This document shows positions 8,008-15,728 of a stretch of DNA of 64,000 bases, piece after piece. The stretch covers positions 248,001 to 312,000 of the forward strand of contig NZ_JAVXZY010000005.1 in NCBI RefSeq assembly GCF_032337115.1. Reading direction: 5' to 3'. The notes under the pieces are model-generated. The model did no database searches. It was not told the origin of the DNA and saw nothing but the letters and a program-made list of their open reading frames with translations. The position numbers and the translations under genes are program-made. The number at the start of each line of letters is the position of its first letter. The stretch's first letter is position 1. The stretch is from Roseateles_C aquae. GTDB lineage: Bacteria; Pseudomonadota; Gammaproteobacteria; Burkholderiales; Burkholderiaceae_C.

Positions 8008-9501
8008 ATGAAATACATCAGCACCCGTGGCGACAAGACCGAGCGCCGCTTTTGTGAAATCCTGCTGGAGGGCCTGGCGCCGGATGGTGGGCTGTACCTG
8101 CCGGTGACTTACCCGCTGGTCGACGCGGCGACGCTGGCGCGCTGGCGCGGCCTGCCCTATGCGGATCTGGCCTTCGAGATTCTGTCGCTGTACATCGACG
8201 ACATCCCGGCCGAGGACCTGTGTGCGATCACGCGGCGCACCTACACGGCCGAGGTCTTTGGCACGGCGGAGATCACGCCGATCAAGGTCTTGGAGCCGGG
8301 GCTGGCGCTTGAGGCGCTGTCCAATGGCCCGACGCTGGCCTTCAAGGACATGGCGATGCAGCTGCTCGGCCAGCTGTTCGAGTACGAACTCAAGCGCCGC
8401 GGCGAGACGCTCAACATCCTCGGCGCCACCTCGGGCGACACCGGCAGCGCGGCCGAGTACGCGATGCGCGGCAAAGAGGGCGTGCGCGTCTTCATGCTCT
8501 CGCCGGCCGGCCGCATGAGCCCCTTCCAGCAGGCGCAGATGTTCAGCCTGCAGGACGAGAACATCCACAACATCGCCATCGAAGGCGTGTTCGACGACTG
8601 CCAGGACATCGTCAAGGCGGTCTCCAACGATCTGGCCTTCAAGCGCCAGCACAAGATCGGCACCGTCAACTCGATCAACTGGGCGCGACTGCTGGCTCAG
8701 GTGGTCTACTACTTTGCCGGTTATTTCCTGGCGACGAAGGATGGAGCCCCCAGTCTCCGCTCCGCTTCGCCACCCCCCGAGGGGGCCGCGCCGGCTTGGG
8801 GCGGCCCGGCGCCGGCGGACCTCGCTGATTGGCCCAAGGTGAGTTTCTGCGTGCCTTCGGGCAATTTCGGCAATGTCTGCGCCGGCCATGTCGCCCGGAT
8901 GATGGGCCTGCCGATTGCGCATTTGGTCGTGGCGACGAACGAGAACGACGTGCTGGACGAGTTCTTCCGCAGCGGCGTCTACCGCCCGCGCGGCAGCGCC
9001 GAGACGCACGAGACCTCCAGCCCCTCGATGGACATTTCCAAGGCCAGCAACTTCGAACGCTTTGTCTTCGATCTGCTGGGCCGCGATGGGGCTCGCGTGC
9101 AGGCGCTGTTCAAGACGGCGCTGGAAAGCGAGGGCCGCTTCGAGATCAGCGCCAGCGAGCATGCGGCGATTGCCGGCTACGGCTTCCAGTCCGGCCGCAG
9201 CAGCCATGCCGACCGTCTGGCGACGATACGCGACTGCAAGGCGCGCTACGGCGTCGTCATCGACACCCACACCGCCGATGGCCTGAAGGTTGCGCAAGGA
9301 CTGCGCGAGCCGGGCACGACCATGCTGGTGCTGGAAACGGCGCTGCCGGTCAAGTTCGCGGCCACCATCGTCGAGGCGCTCGGCGAAGAACCGCCGCGGC
9401 CCGCGCATCTGCAAGGCATCGAGTCGCTGCCCAAGCGGGTGCAACAGATGCCGGCCGATGCGGCCCAGGTCAAGCGGTACATCGAGCGCCATGTCTGCTG
9501 A
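8008..9501 (+). CDS. thrC: Threonine synthase with an in-frame repeat insertion
   Basis: A 497-residue PLP enzyme converting O-phosphohomoserine to threonine. The Schiff-base Lys is K113 in LAFKDMAMQLLG, SGDTGSAAEYAM holds the phosphate-binding region, and PSGNFGNVCAGH is conserved. Residues about 246-271, between YFAGYFLATKDG and ADWPKVSFCVPSGNFGN, are encoded by a GC-rich palindromic repeat. In ordinary homologues these blocks are separated by only a few residues, so this looks like an exaptation-type insertion in a surface loop. The frame is open and the active-site residues are intact, so the enzyme is probably functional. The 3' end overlaps moeA by 11 bases. Confidence 0.93.
   Translation: MKYISTRGDKTERRFCEILLEGLAPDGGLYLPVTYPLVDAATLARWRGLPYADLAFEILSLYIDDIPAEDLCAITRRTYTAEVFGTAEITPIKVLEPGLALEALSNGPTLAFKDMAMQLLGQLFEYELKRRGETLNILGATSGDTGSAAEYAMRGKEGVRVFMLSPAGRMSPFQQAQMFSLQDENIHNIAIEGVFDDCQDIVKAVSNDLAFKRQHKIGTVNSINWARLLAQVVYYFAGYFLATKDGAPSLRSASPPPEGAAPAWGGPAPADLADWPKVSFCVPSGNFGNVCAGHVARMMGLPIAHLVVATNENDVLDEFFRSGVYRPRGSAETHETSSPSMDISKASNFERFVFDLLGRDGARVQALFKTALESEGRFEISASEHAAIAGYGFQSGRSSHADRLATIRDCKARYGVVIDTHTADGLKVAQGLREPGTTMLVLETALPVKFAATIVEALGEEPPRPAHLQGIESLPKRVQQMPADAAQVKRYIERHVC
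8745..8818. repeat. REP-like palindromic repeat inside thrC
   Basis: A ~74-base block contains CACCCCCCGAGGGGG and GGCTTGGGGCGGCCCGGC, typical of dispersed palindromic repeats in Comamonadaceae-like genomes. It keeps the thrC frame open and adds about 25 Ser/Pro/Ala/Gly-rich residues. The nearby hom-thrC spacer holds a related element. Confidence 0.65.
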
Positions 9502-10780
9502 AGCCGTGCCCGCCCGCAAGCCGCTCGTGAGCCTGGACGAGGCACTGGCGCGTCTGCTGGGCGCCGTGCAGCCGCTCGGCGAAACCGAGACGCTGTCGAC
9601 CTTTGACGCGCTGGGCCGAGTGCTGGCCACCGAGGTGCGCTCGCAGCTCGATGTGCCGCCGCATCACAACAGTGCGATGGACGGCTACGCGCTGCGCCTT
9701 GCTGACCTTCCTGCCGACCTTCCCGCCGACCTTCCCGAGGATGGCTCACCGGCCGTGCTGCCGCTGAGTCAGCGCGTGCCGGCCGGCAGCGTGCCGGCAC
9801 CGCTGCAGCCGGGTACGGCCGCGCGCATCTTCACCGGTGCGCCCGTCCCCGAGGGCGCCGATGCGGTGCAGATGCAGGAGCTGTGCGAGGCCGTGGCCGA
9901 TGGCAGCGAGCTCGGCGCCGTGCGCCTGCTGGAGCGGCCGGCCGCCGGCGCCGCGATCCGCCGCCGTGGCGAGGACGTGCAGGCCGGCAGCGTGGTGCTG
10001 GCCGCTGGCCACCGCCTCGATCCGGCCGCGCTGGGCCTGGCGGCGACCGTCGGTGCGGCGACGCTCACCGTGGCGCGCCGTGTTCGTGTTGCCTTGTTCT
10101 CCACCGGCGATGAACTGGCCATGCCCGGCGAGCCGCTCAAGCCTGGCGCGATCTACAACAGCAACCGCTTCACGCTGCGTGGCCTCTTGCAGCAGCTGGG
10201 CTGCGAGATTGAGGACCTGGGCATCGTGCCCGACACGCTGGAAGCCACCCGCGCCGCGCTGCGCGCTGCGGCGACGCAGGCCGATCTGATCCTCACCTCG
10301 GGCGGCGTCTCTGTCGGCGAGGAAGACCATCTGCGCCCGGCCGTGCAGGCCGAGGGCCAGCTGGATCTCTGGCAGATGGCGATCAAGCCGGGCAAACCGC
10401 TGGCCTTTGGCGCCGTGCGTCGGCCGGGAGCGGCCGACCGCCAGGCCTGGTTCGTCGGCCTGCCGGGCAATCCGGTGTCCAGCTTTGTCACCTTTCTGCT
10501 GGCCGTGCGGCCGCTGATCCTGCGCCTGCAGGGCGCCAGCGAACTCGCGCCCAAGACCTATCCGCTGCGAGCCGATTTCAACTGGCCGCGTGCCGACAAG
10601 CGCCGCGAGTTCCTGCGCGCACGGCTGAACGCACAGGGCGGCCTTGATCTGTTTGGCAACCAGGGCTCGGGTGTGCTCAGCTCGGCGGTCTGGGGCGACG
10701 GCCTGGTCGATGTGCCGCCCAGCACACCGATCGCTGCCGGCGATCTGGTGCGCTTCATCCCCTTCACGGCCTTGCAATGA
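9491..10780 (+). CDS. moeA: Molybdopterin molybdenumtransferase MoeA
   Basis: A 429-residue cytoplasmic enzyme that inserts molybdate into adenylylated molybdopterin to give Mo-cofactor. Motifs include HHNSAMDGYAL near the N-terminus, IFTGAPVPEGADAV, the MPT-binding domain TSGGVSVGEEDH, KPGKPLAFG and GLPGNPVSSF, and a C-terminal beta-barrel domain. The ATG at 9491 gives the family N-terminus and overlaps the thrC stop by 11 bases, implying translational coupling. moaD overlaps its end by four bases. A repeated LPADLPADLPADLPE stretch in domain I is an odd low-complexity expansion. Confidence 0.95.
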   Translation: MSAEAVPARKPLVSLDEALARLLGAVQPLGETETLSTFDALGRVLATEVRSQLDVPPHHNSAMDGYALRLADLPADLPADLPEDGSPAVLPLSQRVPAGSVPAPLQPGTAARIFTGAPVPEGADAVQMQELCEAVADGSELGAVRLLERPAAGAAIRRRGEDVQAGSVVLAAGHRLDPAALGLAATVGAATLTVARRVRVALFSTGDELAMPGEPLKPGAIYNSNRFTLRGLLQQLGCEIEDLGIVPDTLEATRAALRAAATQADLILTSGGVSVGEEDHLRPAVQAEGQLDLWQMAIKPGKPLAFGAVRRPGAADRQAWFVGLPGNPVSSFVTFLLAVRPLILRLQGASELAPKTYPLRADFNWPRADKRREFLRARLNAQGGLDLFGNQGSGVLSSAVWGDGLVDVPPSTPIAAGDLVRFIPFTALQ

Positions 10781-11034
10781 GTTCCATCATCACGATTCGC
10801 TACTTCGCCTCTCTGCGTGAAGTCCTCGGTGCACAGGAGCAAATGCCCTGGACGGCCGGGCAGACCCTGGCCCAGCTGCGCGATGCCTTGCTGACCCGTG
10901 GCGAGCCCCATGCCAGCGCGCTGGCCCGCAGCCGCGCGCTGCGCTGTGCGCTGAACCAGCAGCTGGCGCCCGAGTCGGCCGAGATCCCGGCCGGCGCCGA
11001 GGTCGCGTTCTTCCCGCCGGTGACCGGCGGCTGA
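10777..11034 (+). CDS. moaD: Molybdopterin synthase sulfur carrier subunit MoaD
   Basis: An 85-residue ubiquitin-like sulfur carrier. The C-terminal Gly-Gly (FFPPVTGG) is adenylylated and thiocarboxylated to donate sulfur in molybdopterin synthesis with MoaE. The start overlaps the moeA stop (ATGA), so the two are translationally coupled. No moaE follows within the window; the next gene is a SAM decarboxylase 11 bases downstream, so the large subunit must be encoded elsewhere. Confidence 0.93.
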   Translation: MSSIITIRYFASLREVLGAQEQMPWTAGQTLAQLRDALLTRGEPHASALARSRALRCALNQQLAPESAEIPAGAEVAFFPPVTGG

Positions 11035-11045
11035 GGCGCCGCGCG

Positions 11046-11420
11046 ATGCAGGGCCTGCACCTGACCGCCGATCTGCGCGGCGTGGATCCGGCGCTGGCGC
11101 TGATGAGCGATACGACCGCGCTGGCGGCGCTGTGCGTGGCTGCCGTCGAGCAGGCCGGCCTGGGCGCCGTGGCCGAGCTCTTCCATCGTTTCCAGCCGGG
11201 GAGCGAGGGTGCGCAAAGTGGCATTACCGGTGTCGTGCTGTTGGCCGAATCGCATCTGGCGGTGCACACCTGGCCGGAGCTCGGCGGGGTGACGCTGGAT
11301 GTCTATGTCTGCAACTACGGACAGGACAATAGCGCGCGTGCCGAGGCGCTGCTCGCGGCACTGATTGCCGCCTTTGCGCCGGCGCAGTGCCAGCGTCAGG
11401 CCTTGCGCCGCGGCAGCTGA
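11046..11420 (+). CDS. speD: S-adenosylmethionine decarboxylase proenzyme
   Basis: A 124-residue prokaryotic-type AdoMet decarboxylase (SpeH class) that makes decarboxylated SAM, the aminopropyl donor for spermidine. The self-cleavage site is E68-S69 in LLAESHLAVHTWPE; S69 becomes the pyruvoyl cofactor, and H74 and C89 are the expected catalytic partners. Eleven bases separate it from moaD, so it rides on the moeA-moaD transcript. A spermidine-synthase homologue lies 10 kb downstream. Its last 25 bases overlap the convergent LysR gene. Confidence 0.9.
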   Translation: MQGLHLTADLRGVDPALALMSDTTALAALCVAAVEQAGLGAVAELFHRFQPGSEGAQSGITGVVLLAESHLAVHTWPELGGVTLDVYVCNYGQDNSARAEALLAALIAAFAPAQCQRQALRRGS

Positions 11421-12340
11421 AGTGCGGCCGTCGCGGCGGCCTCCTCGCGCAGCCAGGCGGCCAGCGTCTGGACCTCGGGGCGTTGGGGGGCAGGTCTTGC
11501 CCCCGTTGCCGCAATCAGCCAGTAGGCATCGTCCAGCGGCAGGCCTTGTTCCAGCGGCTCCAGTGCCTGCAGCCGGCCATCGGCCAGCAGCGGCGCCACT
11601 AGCGCCAGGCGGCCCAGCGCCAGGCCTTGGCCCTGCACGCAGGCCTGCACGACCTGGTCGTACTGGTTGAAACGCAGCATCGAGCGGCTGCGTCGCGCAT
11701 CCAGCCCGCGCTGCTGCAGCGCATGGGCCCAGTGCAGCCAGGGGCGCTGCGGCGCATCGAACTCCAGCAGCACGGCGCCGTCCAGCAGTTCGCTCAAGCC
11801 TCGGCCCTGGGCCAGGCTGCCGGCCGCGACCGGGAGCAAGGTCTCGCTGAACAGGCGCACGCTGCCCGGCGGCACCGCGCTGTCGGCACAGTAGCGCAGC
11901 GCCAGGTCGATGCCGTCGGCGCGCAGGTCCAGCACCTTGTCGCTGGCGGCGACGCGCACATCGATGTCCGGATGGGCCTGCTGAAAGCGGGCCAGGCGCG
12001 GCAGCAGCCACAACGCGGCCATGCCGATGCTGGCCGTGATGGTCACCGGCCGGCGTTGCGCTGGTTCCAGCAGCTCGCCCAGGGCCGACTGGATCTGCTC
12101 GAAGGCCGGGTCGAGCTGCTGGAACAGCCGTGCGCCGGCGGCCGTGAAGCGGATGCTGCGATGGCCGCGCGCGAACAAGGCCGTGCCGAGGCGCTGCTCC
12201 AGCGCCGCGATCTGCCGGCTGACCGCCGATTGGGTCAGGCACAGCTGCTCGGCGGCCTGCGTGATGCTCTGCAGCCGGCCCACCGCGACAAAGCCCCTCA
12301 AGGCATCCAGCTGCTGCAGCCTCACCAACTCGATTGACAT
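11396..12340 (-). CDS. LysR-family transcriptional regulator
   Basis: A 314-residue regulator with an N-terminal winged HTH (about 8-65, including LCLTQSAVSRQIAALEQRLG) and a periplasmic-binding-like effector domain. It is divergent from an MFS transporter gene with 99 bases between the starts, the usual arrangement for a LysR regulator and its target. An inverted repeat between them is the likely operator. The inducer is unknown. Its 3' end overlaps speD, which is probably incidental. Confidence 0.93.
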   Translation of the reverse strand: MSIELVRLQQLDALRGFVAVGRLQSITQAAEQLCLTQSAVSRQIAALEQRLGTALFARGHRSIRFTAAGARLFQQLDPAFEQIQSALGELLEPAQRRPVTITASIGMAALWLLPRLARFQQAHPDIDVRVAASDKVLDLRADGIDLALRYCADSAVPPGSVRLFSETLLPVAAGSLAQGRGLSELLDGAVLLEFDAPQRPWLHWAHALQQRGLDARRSRSMLRFNQYDQVVQACVQGQGLALGRLALVAPLLADGRLQALEPLEQGLPLDDAYWLIAATGARPAPQRPEVQTLAAWLREEAAATAALQLPRRKA

Positions 12341-12343
12341 TCC

Positions 12344-12360
12344 TATTCCTCATATGAATA
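12344..12360. promoter_or_regulatory. Candidate LysR operator
   Basis: Inverted repeat TATTC-N7-GAATA just before the LysR start and ~80 bases before the MFS start. Size and A/T-rich arms fit the LysR-type dyad. The assignment is inferred from position. Confidence 0.45.
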
Positions 12361-12439
12361 AGGCGAAGAGATTGCTTGAGCCATGCGTTCACGTCAAGTG
12401 AGACTGCGCCCATCGTGAACTCGCTGGGAGGAGGCCGCC

Positions 12440-13660
12440 ATGGACGCCTTGAGACGCTGGGCGCTGCCGCTGCTGTGCGGTGGTGTGTTGATGGGATTGG
12501 CGCTGGGCGTGCGCCATGTGCAGGGCCTGTTCCTGCTGCCGATCGCCTTTGATCGCGGCTGGGGGCGCGAGAGCGTGGCGCTGGCGCTGGCGGCGCAAAA
12601 CCTGATCTGGGGCCTGGCCCAGCCCTTCGCCGGCATGGTGGCCGACCGCTGGGGCTCGCGCCGGGTGCTGTTCGGCGGCGCGCTGCTGTATGCGCTGGGC
12701 CTGGCGACGATGGCCGGCGCACAAAGCCTCTGGCAGCTCTACCTGGGTGCCGGCTTGCTGATCGGTGTGGGCCTGGCGGGCACGGCCTTTGGCGTCGTCT
12801 ACGGTGCCTTGAGCCGCCAGGTCTCGGCCTCGGCGCGCGCCACGGTGCTGGGCCTGACCGGTGCGGTCGGCGGCCTGGGGCAGTTTCTGGCCGTGCCCTT
12901 GACCCAGGGCTTGCTGCAAAGCCTGGGCTGGGCGCAGGCGCTGCTGTGCCTGGCGGCGCTGTTTCTGCTGGTGCTGCCGCTGGCCTGGCCGCTGAATGAC
13001 AGGCAGGACAACACACAGCCTGCCGACGCGGCAGGCGCTGCCGGGGGCTCGATGGGTGCTGCGATCCGGGCGGCGCTGGCTGAGCGCAGCTTCTGGTTGC
13101 TGAATCTGGGCTTCCTCGCCTGCGGCTTCCAACTGGCCTTCATCGCCACCCATCTGCCGGCCTATCTGCTCGAGCAGGGCCTGCCGGCCGGCGTGGCGGC
13201 GCGTGCGTTGGCCCTGATCGCACTAAGCAATATCGCCGGCACCTATGCCTGTGGCTGGCTGGGCGGGCGCTATGCGAAGAAGCGCTTGCTCAGTGCCATC
13301 TACCTGCTGCGCACGGCGGCGATGGCGCTGTTCCTGCTGGCGCCGCCATCGGGCTTGAGCGTGCAGCTGTTCTGCGCGGCCATGGGCCTGCTATGGCTGG
13401 GCACGCTGCCGCTGACCAACGGCCTGGTCGGCCAGCTCTTCGGCCTGCGCTATGTCTCGACGCTGTTTGGCTTCACCTTTGTGGGCCATCAACTCGGGGC
13501 CTTCCTGGGCGTCTGGCTGGGCGGTCGCTTGTTCGACGCCACACACAGCTACCAGCTGATGTGGTGGCTGGCGATGGCGCTGGGGATCGTGGCCGCGCTG
13601 CTGCACTGGCCTATCGATGAGCGCCCCAGCCCGGCGGCCCGCCTGGGGCTGGCGACATGA
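12440..13660 (+). CDS. MFS transporter
   Basis: A 406-residue inner-membrane protein with about 12 hydrophobic segments in two halves joined by a polar linker (around LNDRQDNTQPADAAG). The loop 2-3 motif DRWGSRRV is the MFS signature. The ligand cannot be told; monocarboxylate/oxalate-formate-like permeases look closest. GGGAGGAGG precedes the ATG by about 7 bases. It is divergent from a LysR regulator that probably controls it. A tiny downstream frame overlaps its stop (ATGA). Confidence 0.9.
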   Translation: MDALRRWALPLLCGGVLMGLALGVRHVQGLFLLPIAFDRGWGRESVALALAAQNLIWGLAQPFAGMVADRWGSRRVLFGGALLYALGLATMAGAQSLWQLYLGAGLLIGVGLAGTAFGVVYGALSRQVSASARATVLGLTGAVGGLGQFLAVPLTQGLLQSLGWAQALLCLAALFLLVLPLAWPLNDRQDNTQPADAAGAAGGSMGAAIRAALAERSFWLLNLGFLACGFQLAFIATHLPAYLLEQGLPAGVAARALALIALSNIAGTYACGWLGGRYAKKRLLSAIYLLRTAAMALFLLAPPSGLSVQLFCAAMGLLWLGTLPLTNGLVGQLFGLRYVSTLFGFTFVGHQLGAFLGVWLGGRLFDATHSYQLMWWLAMALGIVAALLHWPIDERPSPAARLGLAT

Positions 13661-13788
13661 AGTGGCCGAACGCAGCGCTTTGGCTGGCCGGGCTGGCCCT
13701 CTTGCTGCTGCTCGAGGTGGGTTGGTCCGCCTATCAGCGGGATCCGGCGCTGCAGCTGTGGTTGCTGGGCACGGCCTGGTGTGGATGA
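13657..13788 (+). CDS. Possible 43-residue single-span membrane protein
   Basis: The ATG overlaps the MFS stop by four bases, so translation could be coupled. The product has one hydrophobic helix (LWLAGLALLLLLEVGW) and a short polar tail. It ends 19 bases before a terminator shared with the convergent gene. It may be a real small membrane peptide or the remnant of a longer gene. No homologue is recognised. Confidence 0.3.
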   Translation: MKWPNAALWLAGLALLLLLEVGWSAYQRDPALQLWLLGTAWCG

Positions 13789-13806
13789 ACAGATGGCATG
13801 GCGCAT

Positions 13807-13834
13807 GAAAAACGGCGCCCCGCGGGGCGCCGTT
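13807..13834. terminator. Bidirectional terminator
   Basis: Perfect palindrome AACGGCGCCCC/GGGGCGCCGTT between convergent genes. It has a run of five T on the minus strand and a weaker one on the plus strand. Confidence 0.75.
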
Positions 13835-13854
13835 TCCAAGCAGCGTGAAGCCGA

Positions 13855-14826
13855 TCAGGCCGACTTGCCCTGGCGACGGCGCCAGGCCAGCAGACCGACC
13901 AGGCCGCCGAAGGCCAGCACAGCGCTGGAGGGTTCCGGCACGGCGGCTGCCAGGCCCAGGTACTGGTACTGGCTGGACGAGGCGAAGCTGCCGGCGCCAA
14001 TGATGTTCAGGCCCAGATAGTCCGAATGCGAGGCGTCGCTGGTGATGGTGCAGTTGGCCATGTGATAGCACTCGGCCGTGGTCCAGGCGCGGTAGCCCAG
14101 CGAGATGTCGACATTGGTCGGCAGCGTGAACACATAGGTGTCGGTGGCGGTGTAGTGACCGTCACCGAGGCCGAAGCGCACAACCTGGCGCGCGCCGGTT
14201 TGCCCGTTGCGCTGGTATTCGACCTGGCCGCTGACATCGGAGTTGGCGTTCTCGTTGATGTTCAGCGTCTGCTGGGTTTCGGGCGGGCAGTACATGCCGT
14301 CGCTGCCGTAGTCGATGCAGGTGGCATTGGGGTCGAAACTCGGGTTGGCGATCGTGTAGTTCAGGCTCAGGCTGCGGTTCGAGCCTGCGCGGACGAGGTG
14401 GTCGATCAGCTGATAGGCGCTGAACTGCTGCTGGTCCATGCCACTGAGAACGCTGTCGTGCGACAGCGTGAAGCTGACCTGAACGGTGTCGCCAGGACCG
14501 CTGAAGCGCAGCGTGTCGCTCAGATTGAAGCTGGCATAGCCATAGGCGGTGCTGGTCGGCAGCCCGCTGCCGACGCTGGCGGTGACGATGGACTTGAAGG
14601 CGCCGGTGTTCGGGTTCGCCCAAGCCTGCAGCGTTGCGCTGCCATCGCTGGTCGCGATGTGTTGCAGGCCGCTGTTCAGCGTCGGCGGCAGGGCGCTGCT
14701 GTCAAGGTAAGCGTATTGCTGGGTCAGGCCGTTCTCGACGCCGGCGCTGAAACTCAGCGTCGCGTCAGCCTGGGCCGTGAATGCAGCCAGGGCAAGAATC
14801 GAGGTCAGGGCGGCTTGTTTGCGCAT
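13855..14826 (-). CDS. PEP-CTERM sorting domain protein (secreted)
   Basis: A 323-residue exported protein: an N-terminal signal peptide (MRKQAALTSILALAAFTAQA), a beta-rich Ser/Thr/Asn body, and the C-terminal PEP-CTERM signal VPEPSSAVLAFGGLVGLLAWRRR. This tripartite tail is processed by an exosortase in species that make exopolysaccharide. The body has no recognised domain. Four Cys residues suggest two disulfides. It stands alone, with a terminator behind it. Confidence 0.88.
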   Translation of the reverse strand: MRKQAALTSILALAAFTAQADATLSFSAGVENGLTQQYAYLDSSALPPTLNSGLQHIATSDGSATLQAWANPNTGAFKSIVTASVGSGLPTSTAYGYASFNLSDTLRFSGPGDTVQVSFTLSHDSVLSGMDQQQFSAYQLIDHLVRAGSNRSLSLNYTIANPSFDPNATCIDYGSDGMYCPPETQQTLNINENANSDVSGQVEYQRNGQTGARQVVRFGLGDGHYTATDTYVFTLPTNVDISLGYRAWTTAECYHMANCTITSDASHSDYLGLNIIGAGSFASSSQYQYLGLAAAVPEPSSAVLAFGGLVGLLAWRRRQGKSA

Positions 14827-15018
14827 GCGAATGTCTTTTCGTTCTGGGTGTGAGAAGCAGTCCGGGTTTATACGGGGGTTTGCTTCGCGCCAGCACCCCC
14901 TGGGCGGGGGTACGCAAGCGGCTTTGTGCGACGAATGGAACAGATCGCGGCGACTTTGCAGCAGTTTTTGTGTGATTGCGGTGAGATCGGTAAGGCTTGT
15001 ATCGAAACGTAGATCGAC

Positions 15019-15606
15019 TCAAGCCCGCTCAGGGCGTTTGTGCGTGGCGTTTGCAGCAGCGCTGGCCTTGAGCTCGCTGGATCGATCACCGAGCCAGTAG
15101 CGTGGGCCGGCACCGCGGCTGGCAGCCAGATCGCCGGGGTTGTACAGCGCGCATTTGCTCAGCGACAGGCAGCCGCAGCCGATGCAGGCACTGAGCTGCT
15201 CGCGCAGCTGCGTCAGCGCCTGGATCCGTTCATCCAGCAGCGGGCGCCAGCTGCGCGAAAGCCGCTCCCAGTCGGCCGGTGTGGGTGTGCGCTTGTCGGG
15301 CAGGCCGGCCAGGGCGGCGCGGATCTGCTCCAGGCTGAGGCCGACGATCTGCGCCGCGCGGATGAAGGCAACGCGGCGCAGATCGGCACGCGCAAACTGG
15401 CGCCGCCCGGCGGTACTGCGTGTGCTGTGCAGCAGGCCCTGTTCCTCATAGAAGCGCAGGGCACTGGCGGCGATGCCGGCACGGCGAGCGAACTCGCTGA
15501 TCGGCAGCACGGCAGTGCCAGGCTTGGCGGCTTTGCCCGCGGATGTGGCGGCGGGTGGGGCGGCGGGTGTGGTGGCGGTTGGCCGCTCAGGCGATGAAGT
15601 GGGCAT
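15019..15606 (-). CDS. soxR: Redox-sensitive transcriptional activator SoxR
   Basis: A 195-residue MerR-family activator. After a 30-residue Ala/Pro tail come the HTH (ISEFARRAGIAASALRFYEEQGLL) and a dimerisation helix. The 2Fe-2S cluster motif is C141-IG-C144-G-C146-N5-C152, exactly CxxCxCx5C. Oxidation of the cluster by redox-cycling compounds switches on transcription. The frame extends to 15657, but the ATG at 15606 leaves the divergent SoxR promoter free. It faces a questin-oxidase-like gene whose promoter has a clear SoxR site. Confidence 0.93.
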   Translation of the reverse strand: MPTSSPERPTATTPAAPPAATSAGKAAKPGTAVLPISEFARRAGIAASALRFYEEQGLLHSTRSTAGRRQFARADLRRVAFIRAAQIVGLSLEQIRAALAGLPDKRTPTPADWERLSRSWRPLLDERIQALTQLREQLSACIGCGCLSLSKCALYNPGDLAASRGAGPRYWLGDRSSELKASAAANATHKRPERA

Positions 15607-15663
15607 GTGTTGGCGGCGCTGCGGCGAAGACGATGGGGGAAGTGTGGACAGCGTCAAAAGGGC

Positions 15664-15694
15664 TTGACTTCAAGTTCACTTGAACTTGCAGTAT
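15664..15694 (+). promoter_or_regulatory. SoxR-controlled promoter of the questin-oxidase-like gene
   Basis: -35 TTGACT (15664-15669) and -10 CAGTAT (15689-15694) are separated by a 19-base spacer filled by TCAAGTTCACTTGAA, closely matching the E. coli soxS promoter architecture (TCAAGTTAACTTGA, 19-base spacer). The overlong spacer is the hallmark of MerR-type activation. It points to the gene at 15729. Confidence 0.8.
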
Positions 15695-15728
15695 GCGGCC
15701 CTCGACGCTTTTCCGAAAGGCCTAGACC

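Noticed and set aside
6481..9630. A 1,049-codon open frame on the minus strand
   Set aside because: Antisense to hom and thrC; the GC-rich third positions keep it open. No protein family is visible.
10800..13016. A 738-codon minus-strand frame
   Set aside because: Pro/Arg/Ala-rich shadow running through moaD, speD, LysR and MFS genes in the wrong frame.
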